From GCA-2732755 sp965228265 (lineage in GTDB: Bacteria > Planctomycetota > Phycisphaerae > Phycisphaerales > UBA1924), in contig OZ245804.1 in NCBI GenBank assembly GCA_965228265.1, positions 2,604,001-2,668,000 of the forward strand: a DNA stretch of 64,000 bases, given 5' to 3'. Below, piece after piece: positions 33,968 to 42,496 of this stretch. Each line of letters begins with the position of its first letter. The stretch's first letter is position 1. The notes beneath the pieces were generated by a model, which saw only the letters and a program-made list of their open reading frames with translations, was not told the DNA's origin and made no database searches. A program made the translations under genes and the position numbers.

Positions 33968-33995
33968 CTCGTGTTGCAGCAGTTTTTGACAGACC

Positions 33996-35114
33996 TCAGT
34001 TGATCGACCCCGAAAGACCGGCTTTGGCCACCGGATCGCCGCCAAAGTCCACGCCCTGCAAGCCCCAGCGGGTCTGGTCGTAATAGACGGGCACCGACTG
34101 ACGCTCAGCCCCCACCGGGTCCCACCAGCGGATAGGCGAATAGAAGTATGTGAACGAGGGCGATTCGGGATCGTTCGCGCCGAAACTCGGCTGATTCGGC
34201 TGGAAGCCGTAGTTCGCGTCCTTCGTCGCCGCGTTCTCGGAGTGCCCGTCGTAGAAAAGCACCGGCACCTGGGAGTCCTCGAACCCGAAGTACTGCTCCG
34301 GGCCGTTGAAACGCTGGTACACCTCGTACAGAAGCACCTTCTTGCTCGGATACGCGACGTCTTCGAGCTTCCGCCTGCCAAGCACATTCGGATCGGTCGG
34401 CATGTAGTAACTGCTGTTGTTGTTTGCGCGGCGAACCGTATTCGGAAACCCACGTCCCGGGTTTCCACCCACGTCGGGCGAATAGTGCGCCGACACCGTG
34501 GTGTACGACGAACTGAATCCCCAACGCCAGAGATCTCGGAAAGTAGTCGCTGCACTCGGGGGGCGATACGTATTGTTCCGCGGATCGTCGAGGTACTCGT
34601 CGATATTCTTCTGCCAATGGTTCCGGGCCTTGTCACCCGGCGAAATCACCATCTCCGATGGCAGCACCTCACCGATGTGATCGTTGATCACGAGGTGGTT
34701 GTAAAGCACATAAGGCGTGTGATTCGCCGGCGCGGTCGCGGGCACCGGCTCAAGCCTCGCATCCGTGTACCGACGCGAAACGATATCGAGCTGCTGAAGC
34801 ACAGCCGCACGCGCGTGCGTCCCTGCATTTCTCGGATCAAGTGCCGCACAGTTCGCCGCAAGCTCATGGTTCGTCGTCTGCGGCACCTGGCCCGGCTTCC
34901 ACGAGAACGTGTACGCACGGCTGTTGTTCTCCGCCCCGTACGATGCACTCGCAACGCCGTGCTGACGCTGATTGTTCAAACTCAATAGAAGCTGCGCGCG
35001 CTGACGAGCACTCCCGAGCGCCGGCAGCAGGATGGAAATGAGCAACGCGATAATCGCGATCACAACCAAGAGTTCTATCAATGTAAACGCCGGGCGGGTT
35101 CTTGTGCGAACCAT
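33996..35114 (-). CDS. Prepilin-type N-terminal cleavage/methylation domain protein (tandem paralogue)
   Basis: This 372-residue pseudopilin begins MVRTRTRPAFTLIELLVVIA with the helix SILLPALGSARQRAQL, and carries the same downstream blocks as its neighbour at 32790 (NNSRAYTFSWKPGQVPQT, PYVLYNHLVINDHIGEVL, EDSQVPVLFYDGHSENAA). GAAGGGGAG precedes the ATG. It follows a 149-bp leader with an inverted repeat. The pair shows strong similarity over their length, consistent with recent duplication. Its role in the envelope is unknown. Confidence 0.87.
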   Translation of the reverse strand: MVRTRTRPAFTLIELLVVIAIIALLISILLPALGSARQRAQLLLSLNNQRQHGVASASYGAENNSRAYTFSWKPGQVPQTTNHELAANCAALDPRNAGTHARAAVLQQLDIVSRRYTDARLEPVPATAPANHTPYVLYNHLVINDHIGEVLPSEMVISPGDKARNHWQKNIDEYLDDPRNNTYRPPSAATTFRDLWRWGFSSSYTTVSAHYSPDVGGNPGRGFPNTVRRANNNSSYYMPTDPNVLGRRKLEDVAYPSKKVLLYEVYQRFNGPEQYFGFEDSQVPVLFYDGHSENAATKDANYGFQPNQPSFGANDPESPSFTYFYSPIRWWDPVGAERQSVPVYYDQTRWGLQGVDFGGDPVAKAGLSGSIN

Positions 35115-35263
35115 GTGACTCCCCTTCTTTTTTTATCCGCAATGCGTTGGAAGAACTCCAACGTCAGCGAGCGGTTGGCACCGGCAAGAACCCCGGCGAC
35201 ATGAGCAATATACAGCTATATCGCTTTTCGTGCACGCCCGGTTCGAAAACCGGCCAAGATCGC
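35115..35263 (-). promoter_or_regulatory. Leader/promoter region of the pseudopilin pair, with inverted repeat
   Basis: CGTTGGA (35145-35151) and TCCAACG (35157-35163) form a perfect 7-bp inverted repeat with a 5-nt loop, about 30 bp upstream of the start. The sequence GATATAGCTGTATATTG lies further upstream on the minus strand and is AT-rich enough to hold a promoter, but no convincing box pair was fixed. Confidence 0.4.
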
Positions 35264-36463
35264 CTAGCCGCCCCGCCGTCCGAGACGCACCTGGGCCGCC
35301 CGGCGCTCCCACAACCGACGAAACTCCGCACGCTGATCGGACCTCACATCCATCAGCCCCGCCTCAAAAGAGGCCTCATCGAGCGTTCCCTCGGCGATAC
35401 CGTTCAAAATACGATCATACGCCAGCCGCTCCGAAGACACCTCACGCGAAGGCGTCCGCTCACCGGGCGATGACTCCGAAGCCTCGCGCTCGGGTTCGGG
35501 GTCGGCCTCCACCACGGGCGTCACCGTTCCGCCCCCAGATCCTGACCCAATCTCGGAGCCAGCCCCAGCCTCGTTCCGCGCGGGCGGCTCGACAGGGGGG
35601 ACAACCACACCACCCCCCACATCCGTCGGAGAATCTTCCTCATCTGCCACCGGTGCCTGCGTCACGGCTGCAGCCTGCGACTGATCTCCCTGCGCCGATT
35701 GCTCTGCGCGCGAGGACAAATGCAGCCAAGCCCACACACCCGCGCCGCCCATCATCACAACGAACACAAGCAGCGCGATCACCACACCCAGCCGACCAGC
35801 CGTGCCCGACTCGGAATCATCCTCATCGATCCACTCAGGCTCTTCCACAATCACCTGCGGCTCGGGGACGGGCGCCGAATCGATCGGCTCTGAAGCCGGC
35901 GTTTGAGCTTGGGGTGTCGCTTGGGGTGTCGCCGGCGGGGAGACCGCCGAAGCCTGTGCCTGCCCCCCGGAAAGCGAACGCGCGATCGTCTCCGCGTCCG
36001 CATCGCCCGGCAACAGATGCACCGGACTCAGGCCCAGAACCTGCCGATCGTCCGGCACGAGGAACGACGCCTTGCAGTTCGGGCACGAGTTGCTCGTCGG
36101 CATCACGGGCTTGTGACACGCGTGGCACTCACCGAGCAGATTCGCCACACCGGGCGTCTGCCGGGCAAACGACCAGAACTGCCTCGTCGAGGGCCCACGC
36201 AGAACCGTGTCGGGCTTGATCTTGCCACGCTGCGCCATCCGCACAAGCGTCGCGTACGAGCACCCCGGCTGGAAGGGCTTGGACAGGTCCCGGATGAACC
36301 AGGGCCCCATCGCGTTCTGCGAACGCTGACGCGAAAGCAGATCAAAGTGCCCAGAGCAGATGTTGCACTGCTTGGCGAGCGTCGAGAGCGAGCCACAGTA
36401 CGGACAGAGCACCATCTGGGCGCCCATCGCGGTCGGCTGCTCGGGTCTGTTGGTCGGCCCCAT
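35264..36463 (-). CDS. Membrane protein with zinc-ribbon and GYF_2-like domain
   Basis: This protein of about 399 residues starts with a four-cysteine zinc ribbon (CPYC at 20-23, CNIC at 33-36). It continues with GPWFIRDLSKPF and LVRMAQRGKIKPDTVLRGP, typical of GYF_2-type domains, and has a second zinc ribbon (CHAC about 113, CPNC about 127). A low-complexity linker rich in Pro/Ala/Gln, one transmembrane helix (GVVIALLVFVVMMGGAGVWAW, about 235-260) and an acidic/Ser-rich linker follow, ending in a charged tail (about 345-399). Start is uncertain: ATG at 36463 is chosen because the frame extends beyond it into the divergent gene. Role unknown; GYF_2 domains bind proline-rich peptides. Confidence 0.7.
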   Translation of the reverse strand: MGPTNRPEQPTAMGAQMVLCPYCGSLSTLAKQCNICSGHFDLLSRQRSQNAMGPWFIRDLSKPFQPGCSYATLVRMAQRGKIKPDTVLRGPSTRQFWSFARQTPGVANLLGECHACHKPVMPTSNSCPNCKASFLVPDDRQVLGLSPVHLLPGDADAETIARSLSGGQAQASAVSPPATPQATPQAQTPASEPIDSAPVPEPQVIVEEPEWIDEDDSESGTAGRLGVVIALLVFVVMMGGAGVWAWLHLSSRAEQSAQGDQSQAAAVTQAPVADEEDSPTDVGGGVVVPPVEPPARNEAGAGSEIGSGSGGGTVTPVVEADPEPEREASESSPGERTPSREVSSERLAYDRILNGIAEGTLDEASFEAGLMDVRSDQRAEFRRLWERRAAQVRLGRRGG

Positions 36464-36520
36464 CTGGCTCACGCGGCTCGCCCCGCTTGACGGGGACCAC
36501 CGGATGGTCTCTGATCGCAC

Positions 36521-37516
36521 ATGAGCACTCTCCGCACCGGCATGTGGGCCACTCTCACATTCATCGCCACCTCCAGCATACCCGCCTGCGCGACAAATAG
36601 CCCTCAAAACGACCTCTTGCGCCCTGAGAGAGCCACAAACTCACCCACACCGGCAAGACCTGCGCTCCTGCTCGGGAGCAAAGCCATCTCGCGCGATTCG
36701 ATCTGGCCCCTGCTCGCCGAGTACGGCGGCACCGAAATCGTTCGCGAGATCATCCTCGACCACGCCATCGCAGAAGAACTCCGTAAAGCCGGACTCTCCA
36801 TCAGCGAAGACGACGTCGAAGCCGAACGCGTGAACTTAATGACACGTCTCGCACCCGAGGCCGACACGGAACAAGCCGCGGAGATCTCACGCCTCGTCCT
36901 CGAAAGCAGAGGCCTCGGTCCCGATCGGCTCCGCGGCCTGCTCACCCGCAACGCGGGCCTCCGCAAGCTCATCGCTGACAACGCCGAGCCCTCACCCGAG
37001 AGCATCGAACTCGCCTACCGCGTCCGCTTCGGCCCCAAGCGCGAGACGCGCATCATCTCCACAACCACGCCCGCGGCTGCGCAATCACTCATCATCGAGA
37101 TCCGCAAACGTGCGCACGAGGTCGGACTTCTCGCAGCATTCGCAGAAACCGCGACGAATCAATCCACCGACAACTCCGCCAACCTCGGCGGCTCGCTCGG
37201 CCCCATCAGCCCCGAAGACCCGGGCCTGCCCGTTGCACTCCGGCAGGCCATCGCAAGCGCCGAGCCCATGACACTCTCGTCGATCGTGGCGCTCGACAAC
37301 AGCTACGCCATCATCCTCGTCGAAAGCGATATCCCGGCACAGAACGTCACGCTCGAAGAGGTCTACTCCAAACTCGAAGCCGACGTCCGCGAACGCCAGC
37401 AACGACTCCTGATGGAAACCCGGGCGCGACAACTGCTCAGTGAATACCAACCGAGCGTGCTTGACGGCTCGTTGCGATGGAGCTGGGAACGCCGGGGCGA
37501 GCTCGGCCCGCGTTAG
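36521..37516 (+). CDS. SurA/PpiC-like peptidyl-prolyl isomerase lipoprotein
   Basis: This 331-residue exported protein has a lipoprotein-like signal (SSIPACAT; Cys about 23). An N-terminal helical SurA-type region (about 60-150; LAEYGGTEIVREIILDHAIAEEL, ISEDDVEAERV) leads to a parvulin-like domain (about 160-290; RETRIISTTTPAAAQSLI, LGGSLGPISPED) and a C-terminal helix. It should act as a periplasmic folding chaperone. It diverges from the GYF/zinc-ribbon gene and converges on rny, with the two stop codons overlapping by 2 bp. The parvulin catalytic set is not fully clear, so isomerase activity is less certain than chaperone function. Confidence 0.78.
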   Translation: MSTLRTGMWATLTFIATSSIPACATNSPQNDLLRPERATNSPTPARPALLLGSKAISRDSIWPLLAEYGGTEIVREIILDHAIAEELRKAGLSISEDDVEAERVNLMTRLAPEADTEQAAEISRLVLESRGLGPDRLRGLLTRNAGLRKLIADNAEPSPESIELAYRVRFGPKRETRIISTTTPAAAQSLIIEIRKRAHEVGLLAAFAETATNQSTDNSANLGGSLGPISPEDPGLPVALRQAIASAEPMTLSSIVALDNSYAIILVESDIPAQNVTLEEVYSKLEADVRERQQRLLMETRARQLLSEYQPSVLDGSLRWSWERRGELGPR

Positions 37517-39105
37517 CGTGCGATCTCGACCGCACGCGTCTCGCGGAGCACCGTCACACGGATCTCGCCCGGGAACGTCATCTCCGTGCTCACACGCTTG
37601 GCGATGCGGTCGGCCACGAAGTACGCCTCGTCATCGCTGATCTTCTTCGCGTCGACCATCACGCGCACCTCACGACCCGCCTGGATCGCGTACGCCTCTT
37701 CGACGCCCGCCTCGCCCAGTGCGATGTCCTGAAGCTCGTTGAGACGCTGGATATACCGCTCCATCGACTCGCGACGGGCACCGGGCCGGGCGCTGCTGAT
37801 CGCGTCGGCGGCCATGATGATCGGCGTGTAGAACGTCGTCGACGGGATGTCGCCGTGGTGACCACCGATGACGTTCAGGATCGGTTCCTTCTCGCCGTGC
37901 TGCTTGGCAAAGGCCATGCCGATCGCCGGGTGGCCGCCCTCCTGCTCGTGGTCCATCGCCTTGCCGATGTCGTGCAGGAAACCGGCTCGCCTTGCGATCG
38001 CACCATCGAGCCCGATCTGGTCGGCGATGATCTGGCTGAAGAAAGCAACCTCGATCGAGTGCCGCAGCACGTTCTGCCCGAAGCTCGTGCGGTAGTGCAG
38101 CTTGCCCATCGCCTCGGAGATCTTCGGGTGCAGGCCGCGGAGGTTGACCTCGATCTCTGCCTCCTTGCCCTTCTTGACGACCTCCTGCTCGATCTCGCTG
38201 CGGACCTTCTCGACGACCTCCTCGATTCGGGTCGGGTGCATCCGGCCGTCCTTGATGAGACGCTGAAGCGCCGTCACCGCGATCGCCTGGCGGATCTTGT
38301 CGAAACACGAAACCACGATCACGCCCGGCGTGTCGTCGACAATGATGTCCACGCCCGTCGCCTTCTCGATCGCGCGGATGTTGCGACCCTCGCGACCGAT
38401 GATCCGCCCCTTCATGTCGTCCGATGGGATCTGGACCGAACGAACCGTCGAGTCCGCCGTCACCTCCGTCGAGAACCGCTGCACCGCGTGCACAAGGATC
38501 TCTGTCGCCTTCTCACGCGACTCGGCCTCGGCTTCCTCACCAACCTTGCGCACGATCTTGGCCGCCTCGAGTCGGCTCTCCTCCTCGATCCGGCTGAGCA
38601 CCTCCGCTTTGGCGTCATCGGCGTTCAGCCCCGCGATCGAAAGAAGCTTCTCACGCTGCTCGGTGAGCGTCTGCTCCACCTCCGCGTGCTTCGACTCGAT
38701 CTCCTTCTCGCGGCTCTCGAGACGCTTGATCGACTCATCAAGCCTCGTCTGCTCCCGCTCGATCGAGGCCTCACGCTTGTCGAATTGTGTCTCGCGCTTG
38801 TCCAGACGCCGCTCGGCCTCGCGGATTTCCTTGCGGCTCTCGTCGATCTCTTTCTCGAGCTCGTCGCGCCTGGCCCGGAGCTCCTTCTCAAGCTCGAGCT
38901 CCCGCTCCTGCTTCTCGGCCTTGGCCTTGATCTCGGCCGTCTCAACGATGCTCGCCGCCTCGGCCTTGGCTTTGCTGATCGACATCCCGACCAGGAAGCG
39001 CAGACCGAGCGCCCCGAGCGGGCCGCCGATCAGTATCCCGACGAGAAACCAAACCCACCCGAGGCTTGCCGTTGTCTCACCCTGTGCAATCCATGCATAC
39101 ACCAT
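37513..39105 (-). CDS. rny: Ribonuclease Y
   Basis: This 530-residue endoribonuclease initiates mRNA decay at the membrane. It has one N-terminal helix (about residues 16-42), a long Glu/Lys/Arg-rich coiled coil (about 45-190), a KH domain with GRIIGREGRNIRAIE, and an HD domain (AGFLHDIGKAMDHEQEGGHP, His-Asp metal ligands), ending in the conserved VTVLRETRAVEIAR. The convergent neighbour's stop overlaps its own stop. No other RNA-decay gene is adjacent. Confidence 0.97.
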   Translation of the reverse strand: MVYAWIAQGETTASLGWVWFLVGILIGGPLGALGLRFLVGMSISKAKAEAASIVETAEIKAKAEKQERELELEKELRARRDELEKEIDESRKEIREAERRLDKRETQFDKREASIEREQTRLDESIKRLESREKEIESKHAEVEQTLTEQREKLLSIAGLNADDAKAEVLSRIEEESRLEAAKIVRKVGEEAEAESREKATEILVHAVQRFSTEVTADSTVRSVQIPSDDMKGRIIGREGRNIRAIEKATGVDIIVDDTPGVIVVSCFDKIRQAIAVTALQRLIKDGRMHPTRIEEVVEKVRSEIEQEVVKKGKEAEIEVNLRGLHPKISEAMGKLHYRTSFGQNVLRHSIEVAFFSQIIADQIGLDGAIARRAGFLHDIGKAMDHEQEGGHPAIGMAFAKQHGEKEPILNVIGGHHGDIPSTTFYTPIIMAADAISSARPGARRESMERYIQRLNELQDIALGEAGVEEAYAIQAGREVRVMVDAKKISDDEAYFVADRIAKRVSTEMTFPGEIRVTVLRETRAVEIAR

Positions 39106-39384
39106 CCCGCGGCCCTTTCTGGCAGCGGATCGGTTCGTGAGTGCTATCCCAACAAGCCCGCCGAGTCTGCGCGACTCCCCATACGCTCAAAACGAGATAT
39201 CCAAGCCGCAGGATGGGCCCGGATGAAACGCCCGACTCGGGCGTAATCTGCAATCAACCGGGCTCAAAAGTCCACCGCCCGGCAGGGGTCAAATCGGATT
39301 CGGCGGGCCAGATTGGAGTCAGACTCCGCCCCGACCTCGGACCAATTCGTAGGCAGCCCGATTCACGGAATCCTCACAGGCCCT
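39106..39384. other. Intergenic region upstream of rny
   Basis: These 279 bp hold the rny leader and the downstream end of the PilZ-like gene. A CCGGGC/GCCCGG inverted repeat (39258-39282, 13-nt loop) and GGAGT-CAG-ACTCC (about 39315-39327) are visible. No T-tract terminator and no small gene were found. Confidence 0.4.
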
Positions 39385-40230
39385 TTATGCCGCTTTCCTA
39401 TCCCCTGTTTGGGGCTTCTGAAGATCCGCGACGTATCGGCAGATCTGCTCGGCGACGAACGGCTCGTACTCGCGGTTGCGGACGAAGTCGAACGCGAAGC
39501 CCGCGTGGATATCCCCGCTCGAATCCACGCGTGTATGCGCCAGCCTCGCCGTCAGACTGAGCGGGATCGGGACCGAGGGTGCCAGGTTCAGCCGCATCCA
39601 GAACGGGCCGCTCTGGTTCAGAACGCCCGCGTCGGAGGCCGACACGAGCATCCCCACGCCGCCCCCTCCGATGTTGAGCATCGACGACCCGAAACTCGAT
39701 CCCAGATCGGGCTTCATCAGGTCGAAGGGGTCGTTGACCACACCGCTGCCCTGGGCATCCAGGATCGTCGCCTTGGTCGCCACCTCGAGGGGAATGGCCG
39801 ACTCCGGGTCGTTGAGCTTCCAGATCTGGACCGGCGGCAGGCTCAGCGACGTCGTTGATGTCCGGTAGAAGTTCCGGCGCTGGCACCGCTCGACCGTCTG
39901 AGGCATCGACAGCCGGAGCGCCGAGACCAGCCCGAACATCGCGCGGTACTCGAGATGATCGATCACGCTCGTGCGGAACATCCAGCGGTTCTGCCCGATC
40001 GAGATCCCACCGATCAGGTCCGAGGCGTTGTTCACGGGGATCTGGTGGTGCAGCGTCGTTGGCTGCTCGACAACCAGATGCTCGTCCGACACCTCGAGCA
40101 GCCGGACACGCCAGATCAGATCGGGCGATTCGCCGTGACCGGGGACACTGATCTCGATGGGGCCGTTCCGCTCGACTAGGCTGTTGAGCGATTCGCGCCA
40201 TCGTTCGGTTCTTGAGCGTCTTGCGGGCAT
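39385..40230 (-). CDS. PilZ/YcgR-like c-di-GMP effector candidate
   Basis: This 281-residue cytoplasmic protein resembles YcgR-type flagellar brake/PilZ proteins. An N-terminal beta domain (about residues 20-110) precedes QRRNFYR (Arg119, Arg123: the RxxxR c-di-GMP-binding motif), and the second motif region is MLNIGGGGVGML, a relaxed (D/N)xSxxG. The ATG at 40230 has AGGGAGG upstream and excludes an N-terminal extension to 40338. An HD-GYP phosphodiesterase and response regulator about 6 kb away suggest active c-di-GMP signalling. No flagellar gene is adjacent, so the target is unknown. Confidence 0.75.
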   Translation of the reverse strand: MPARRSRTERWRESLNSLVERNGPIEISVPGHGESPDLIWRVRLLEVSDEHLVVEQPTTLHHQIPVNNASDLIGGISIGQNRWMFRTSVIDHLEYRAMFGLVSALRLSMPQTVERCQRRNFYRTSTTSLSLPPVQIWKLNDPESAIPLEVATKATILDAQGSGVVNDPFDLMKPDLGSSFGSSMLNIGGGGVGMLVSASDAGVLNQSGPFWMRLNLAPSVPIPLSLTARLAHTRVDSSGDIHAGFAFDFVRNREYEPFVAEQICRYVADLQKPQTGDRKAA

Positions 40231-40357
40231 GGTCGCCTCCCTGGGTCTGCTGGACCGCAGGAAGATCGTCCATGTCACATATCCCCTTGAGCAGCAAGGC
40301 TCCGGGGACACCCACCCAGCTTTCCGAATCGATCTCATTCAACCCAAACCGGGCAGT

Positions 40358-42496
40358 TCATTCGCTTTCGGACGTCGTTATCGGATTCACATGCCCAAGC
40401 TCTGCGAGAATCTCGCCCGCGCGCTGCGTGTCCGATGCGCTCCAGTCCCGCTTCCCGAACGCGGTCGAGGTCAGCATCTCCGCAAGCTCGCGCTCACCGG
40501 GCGATGAAGCATGGGCAACCAGCCCCACCCAGTGCGGCCTGGGCCTGCCGATGCGTTCCCAGTGGCTGAGCAGGCTGCGTCTCGCCGCCACCGCCGCCTC
40601 GGGCAGGTCGATGACAAACGACCCCATCCGAATCCTTCCCGGCTTGCGGTACCAGCGGTACACGAACAGAACCGCAAGGCCCACGATCAGCATGAGGAAC
40701 ACCACGCGCAGGATGCGCTTGCCCCGACTCATGAGCCGACGGTCCTGGAGCGGATCGACCTGCCCGATGTGATCCAGGCCCAGCAGCTTCATCTGGTTCG
40801 ACTCGTCGAACGAGACCACCGACGAGAGCCAGAACCCGTCGACCGCGTCCAGGAATTTGCGCATCAAACGGAACTTGCGCGCATCGGGCACGTGCAGCCC
40901 GGTCACGTTGGGCGTGGGGTCGAATGTCACCCAGTTGCCCGGGTACGTCTCGACCTCGACCCACGCGTGCGCGTTGGCCCGGCGGACGACGTACCGCTCA
41001 CGCGCGGGGTCGTACTCGCCCAGCAGGTAGCCCGTCACCACTCGGCTGTTGATCCCGACGCTCCGGCACATCGCGGCCATCGCTGACGCGAAGTATTCGC
41101 AGTGCCCCACTTTCGACTCGGTCAGGAACCACTCGATCGGGTCGTCGCCCGCCTCAGCGCTCGGCACATCGAGCGTGTACGCGAAGCCGCCGGTCTCGGC
41201 GAGCCAGCGCTCGATCTCCCCGGCCGCGAGGTGGTCGGCGCTCACCGGGCGGAGGTCGTACTCAGGCTCGATCCCCGCGTCCTCCAGCACCTTCGCAGCA
41301 ATCGAGCCGACGGCCGGATTCTCGAACGTCGCCGGGGGTGTCAGCCGGCTCGAGAGTTCAAGAGGCGCGACAACCGAAGCCTTCGACAGCACCTCGTACT
41401 CGGTCAACTTGGACTTCGAGTCCTCGAGGCTCGCGGTGCGCTTGGAGCCGTCGACCACGAGCGTGCCCTGCTGGTGCTCGACGAAATCGATCCGGATGGG
41501 ACGCCAGACCGTAAAGAGGATGCCGCCATCTGAGGCGTTGGGCGTCAGGTGGACGACCTGCTTGAGATCCGCCTCGCCCGCGTGATTCTCGCGGTCACCG
41601 AAGTAGTCCTTGAAGTCGTAGCGGGACCCTGCCTGTCTGGATGTCAGCAGCCGATCCTCGGTCGTGCGGTCCCAGCGTCCGTTCTCGTAGGTATTGAGCG
41701 CCGTGCCGCGGAGATGGAAGACCCGGCCATTGGCGCCCAGCGAGTGGTCCGTCCGCGGATCGCGGATCTCGACTTCCATCACGATGGTCTGGTCGGTCGA
41801 GATCAGCCCGCCCCGACCCAGTTCCACGGAGTTGCGGAACCCCGTCGCCCGCCCCATGACAGGCCTTGCAAGCCCTTCGATCGCGTCGCTCCCGATGCCG
41901 CGGGGCAGCAGGACGAACGCGACGACAGAGATCCCGAGGATGAGCAGGAGAGCCGTGGCGAAGACACCGAAGATCGGGCCCCGGGCGTGCTCTCTGCGTG
42001 CCTGCTCGCGCACCTCGATCTCATCGCGATCGCGGAGTCCGAAGCTCAGGGCTCCTTCGATCTGCAGCGCCATCGCGGTGTAGCAGAGCAGTGGCACAAA
42101 GAGAATCAGCAGGGCGCCGACGATCAGCATGCTGCTCGTGATGATGGCCGCGAGCACGAGAAAGACCGCGACCAGCAGCATCTGCAGGTCGTCACGAGCC
42201 GACCATCGCTCGAGCGACTTGATGACCGCCAACACCGCGACGAATTCGGCCAGAATCTCAATCTCCGGGCCCTGCTCGAGCACCCGGAAGGCCGCGTAGA
42301 AGACGGCCGAGAATGTGCAGATCGCGACCACCCACTGCGGCGCCAGGGGCCCCGTCCGCTGGTAGGCAAAGTAACGCACGCCGACGGTGACCGGGATGAG
42401 CAGCAGCACCAATTCGCTGTCGGGCACCGCGATCACATACGTGATCATCGCGACCAGAACCGTCAGCGTGGTCAGCCATGCGGCACGGGGGGTCAT
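40358..42496 (-). CDS. TgpA-type transglutaminase-like membrane protein
   Basis: This 712-residue protein has about six N-terminal helices (residues 1-200), a periplasmic region, a transglutaminase core with Cys in GHCEYFASAMAAMC, His in NAHAWVEVE and Asp in VTFDPTPNV, and a C-terminal helix (about 610-630) with a cytoplasmic tail. This is the DUF3488/TgpA arrangement. It overlaps the DUF58 gene by ATGA, the usual partner. Such proteins are thought to crosslink or trim envelope proteins or peptidoglycan; the exact substrate is unknown. A MoxR AAA ATPase commonly found with them is not in this cluster. Confidence 0.9.
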   Translation of the reverse strand: MTPRAAWLTTLTVLVAMITYVIAVPDSELVLLLIPVTVGVRYFAYQRTGPLAPQWVVAICTFSAVFYAAFRVLEQGPEIEILAEFVAVLAVIKSLERWSARDDLQMLLVAVFLVLAAIITSSMLIVGALLILFVPLLCYTAMALQIEGALSFGLRDRDEIEVREQARREHARGPIFGVFATALLLILGISVVAFVLLPRGIGSDAIEGLARPVMGRATGFRNSVELGRGGLISTDQTIVMEVEIRDPRTDHSLGANGRVFHLRGTALNTYENGRWDRTTEDRLLTSRQAGSRYDFKDYFGDRENHAGEADLKQVVHLTPNASDGGILFTVWRPIRIDFVEHQQGTLVVDGSKRTASLEDSKSKLTEYEVLSKASVVAPLELSSRLTPPATFENPAVGSIAAKVLEDAGIEPEYDLRPVSADHLAAGEIERWLAETGGFAYTLDVPSAEAGDDPIEWFLTESKVGHCEYFASAMAAMCRSVGINSRVVTGYLLGEYDPARERYVVRRANAHAWVEVETYPGNWVTFDPTPNVTGLHVPDARKFRLMRKFLDAVDGFWLSSVVSFDESNQMKLLGLDHIGQVDPLQDRRLMSRGKRILRVVFLMLIVGLAVLFVYRWYRKPGRIRMGSFVIDLPEAAVAARRSLLSHWERIGRPRPHWVGLVAHASSPGERELAEMLTSTAFGKRDWSASDTQRAGEILAELGHVNPITTSESE

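Noticed and set aside
17498..35114. Repeated prepilin leader sequences as a repeat or mobile element
   Set aside because: They are conserved coding motifs of a protein family, not nucleotide repeats with element boundaries.
37477..39246. A 589-codon open frame on the plus strand
   Set aside because: It is antisense to RNase Y, and its Leu/Asp-rich repeats mirror the coiled-coil codons of that gene.
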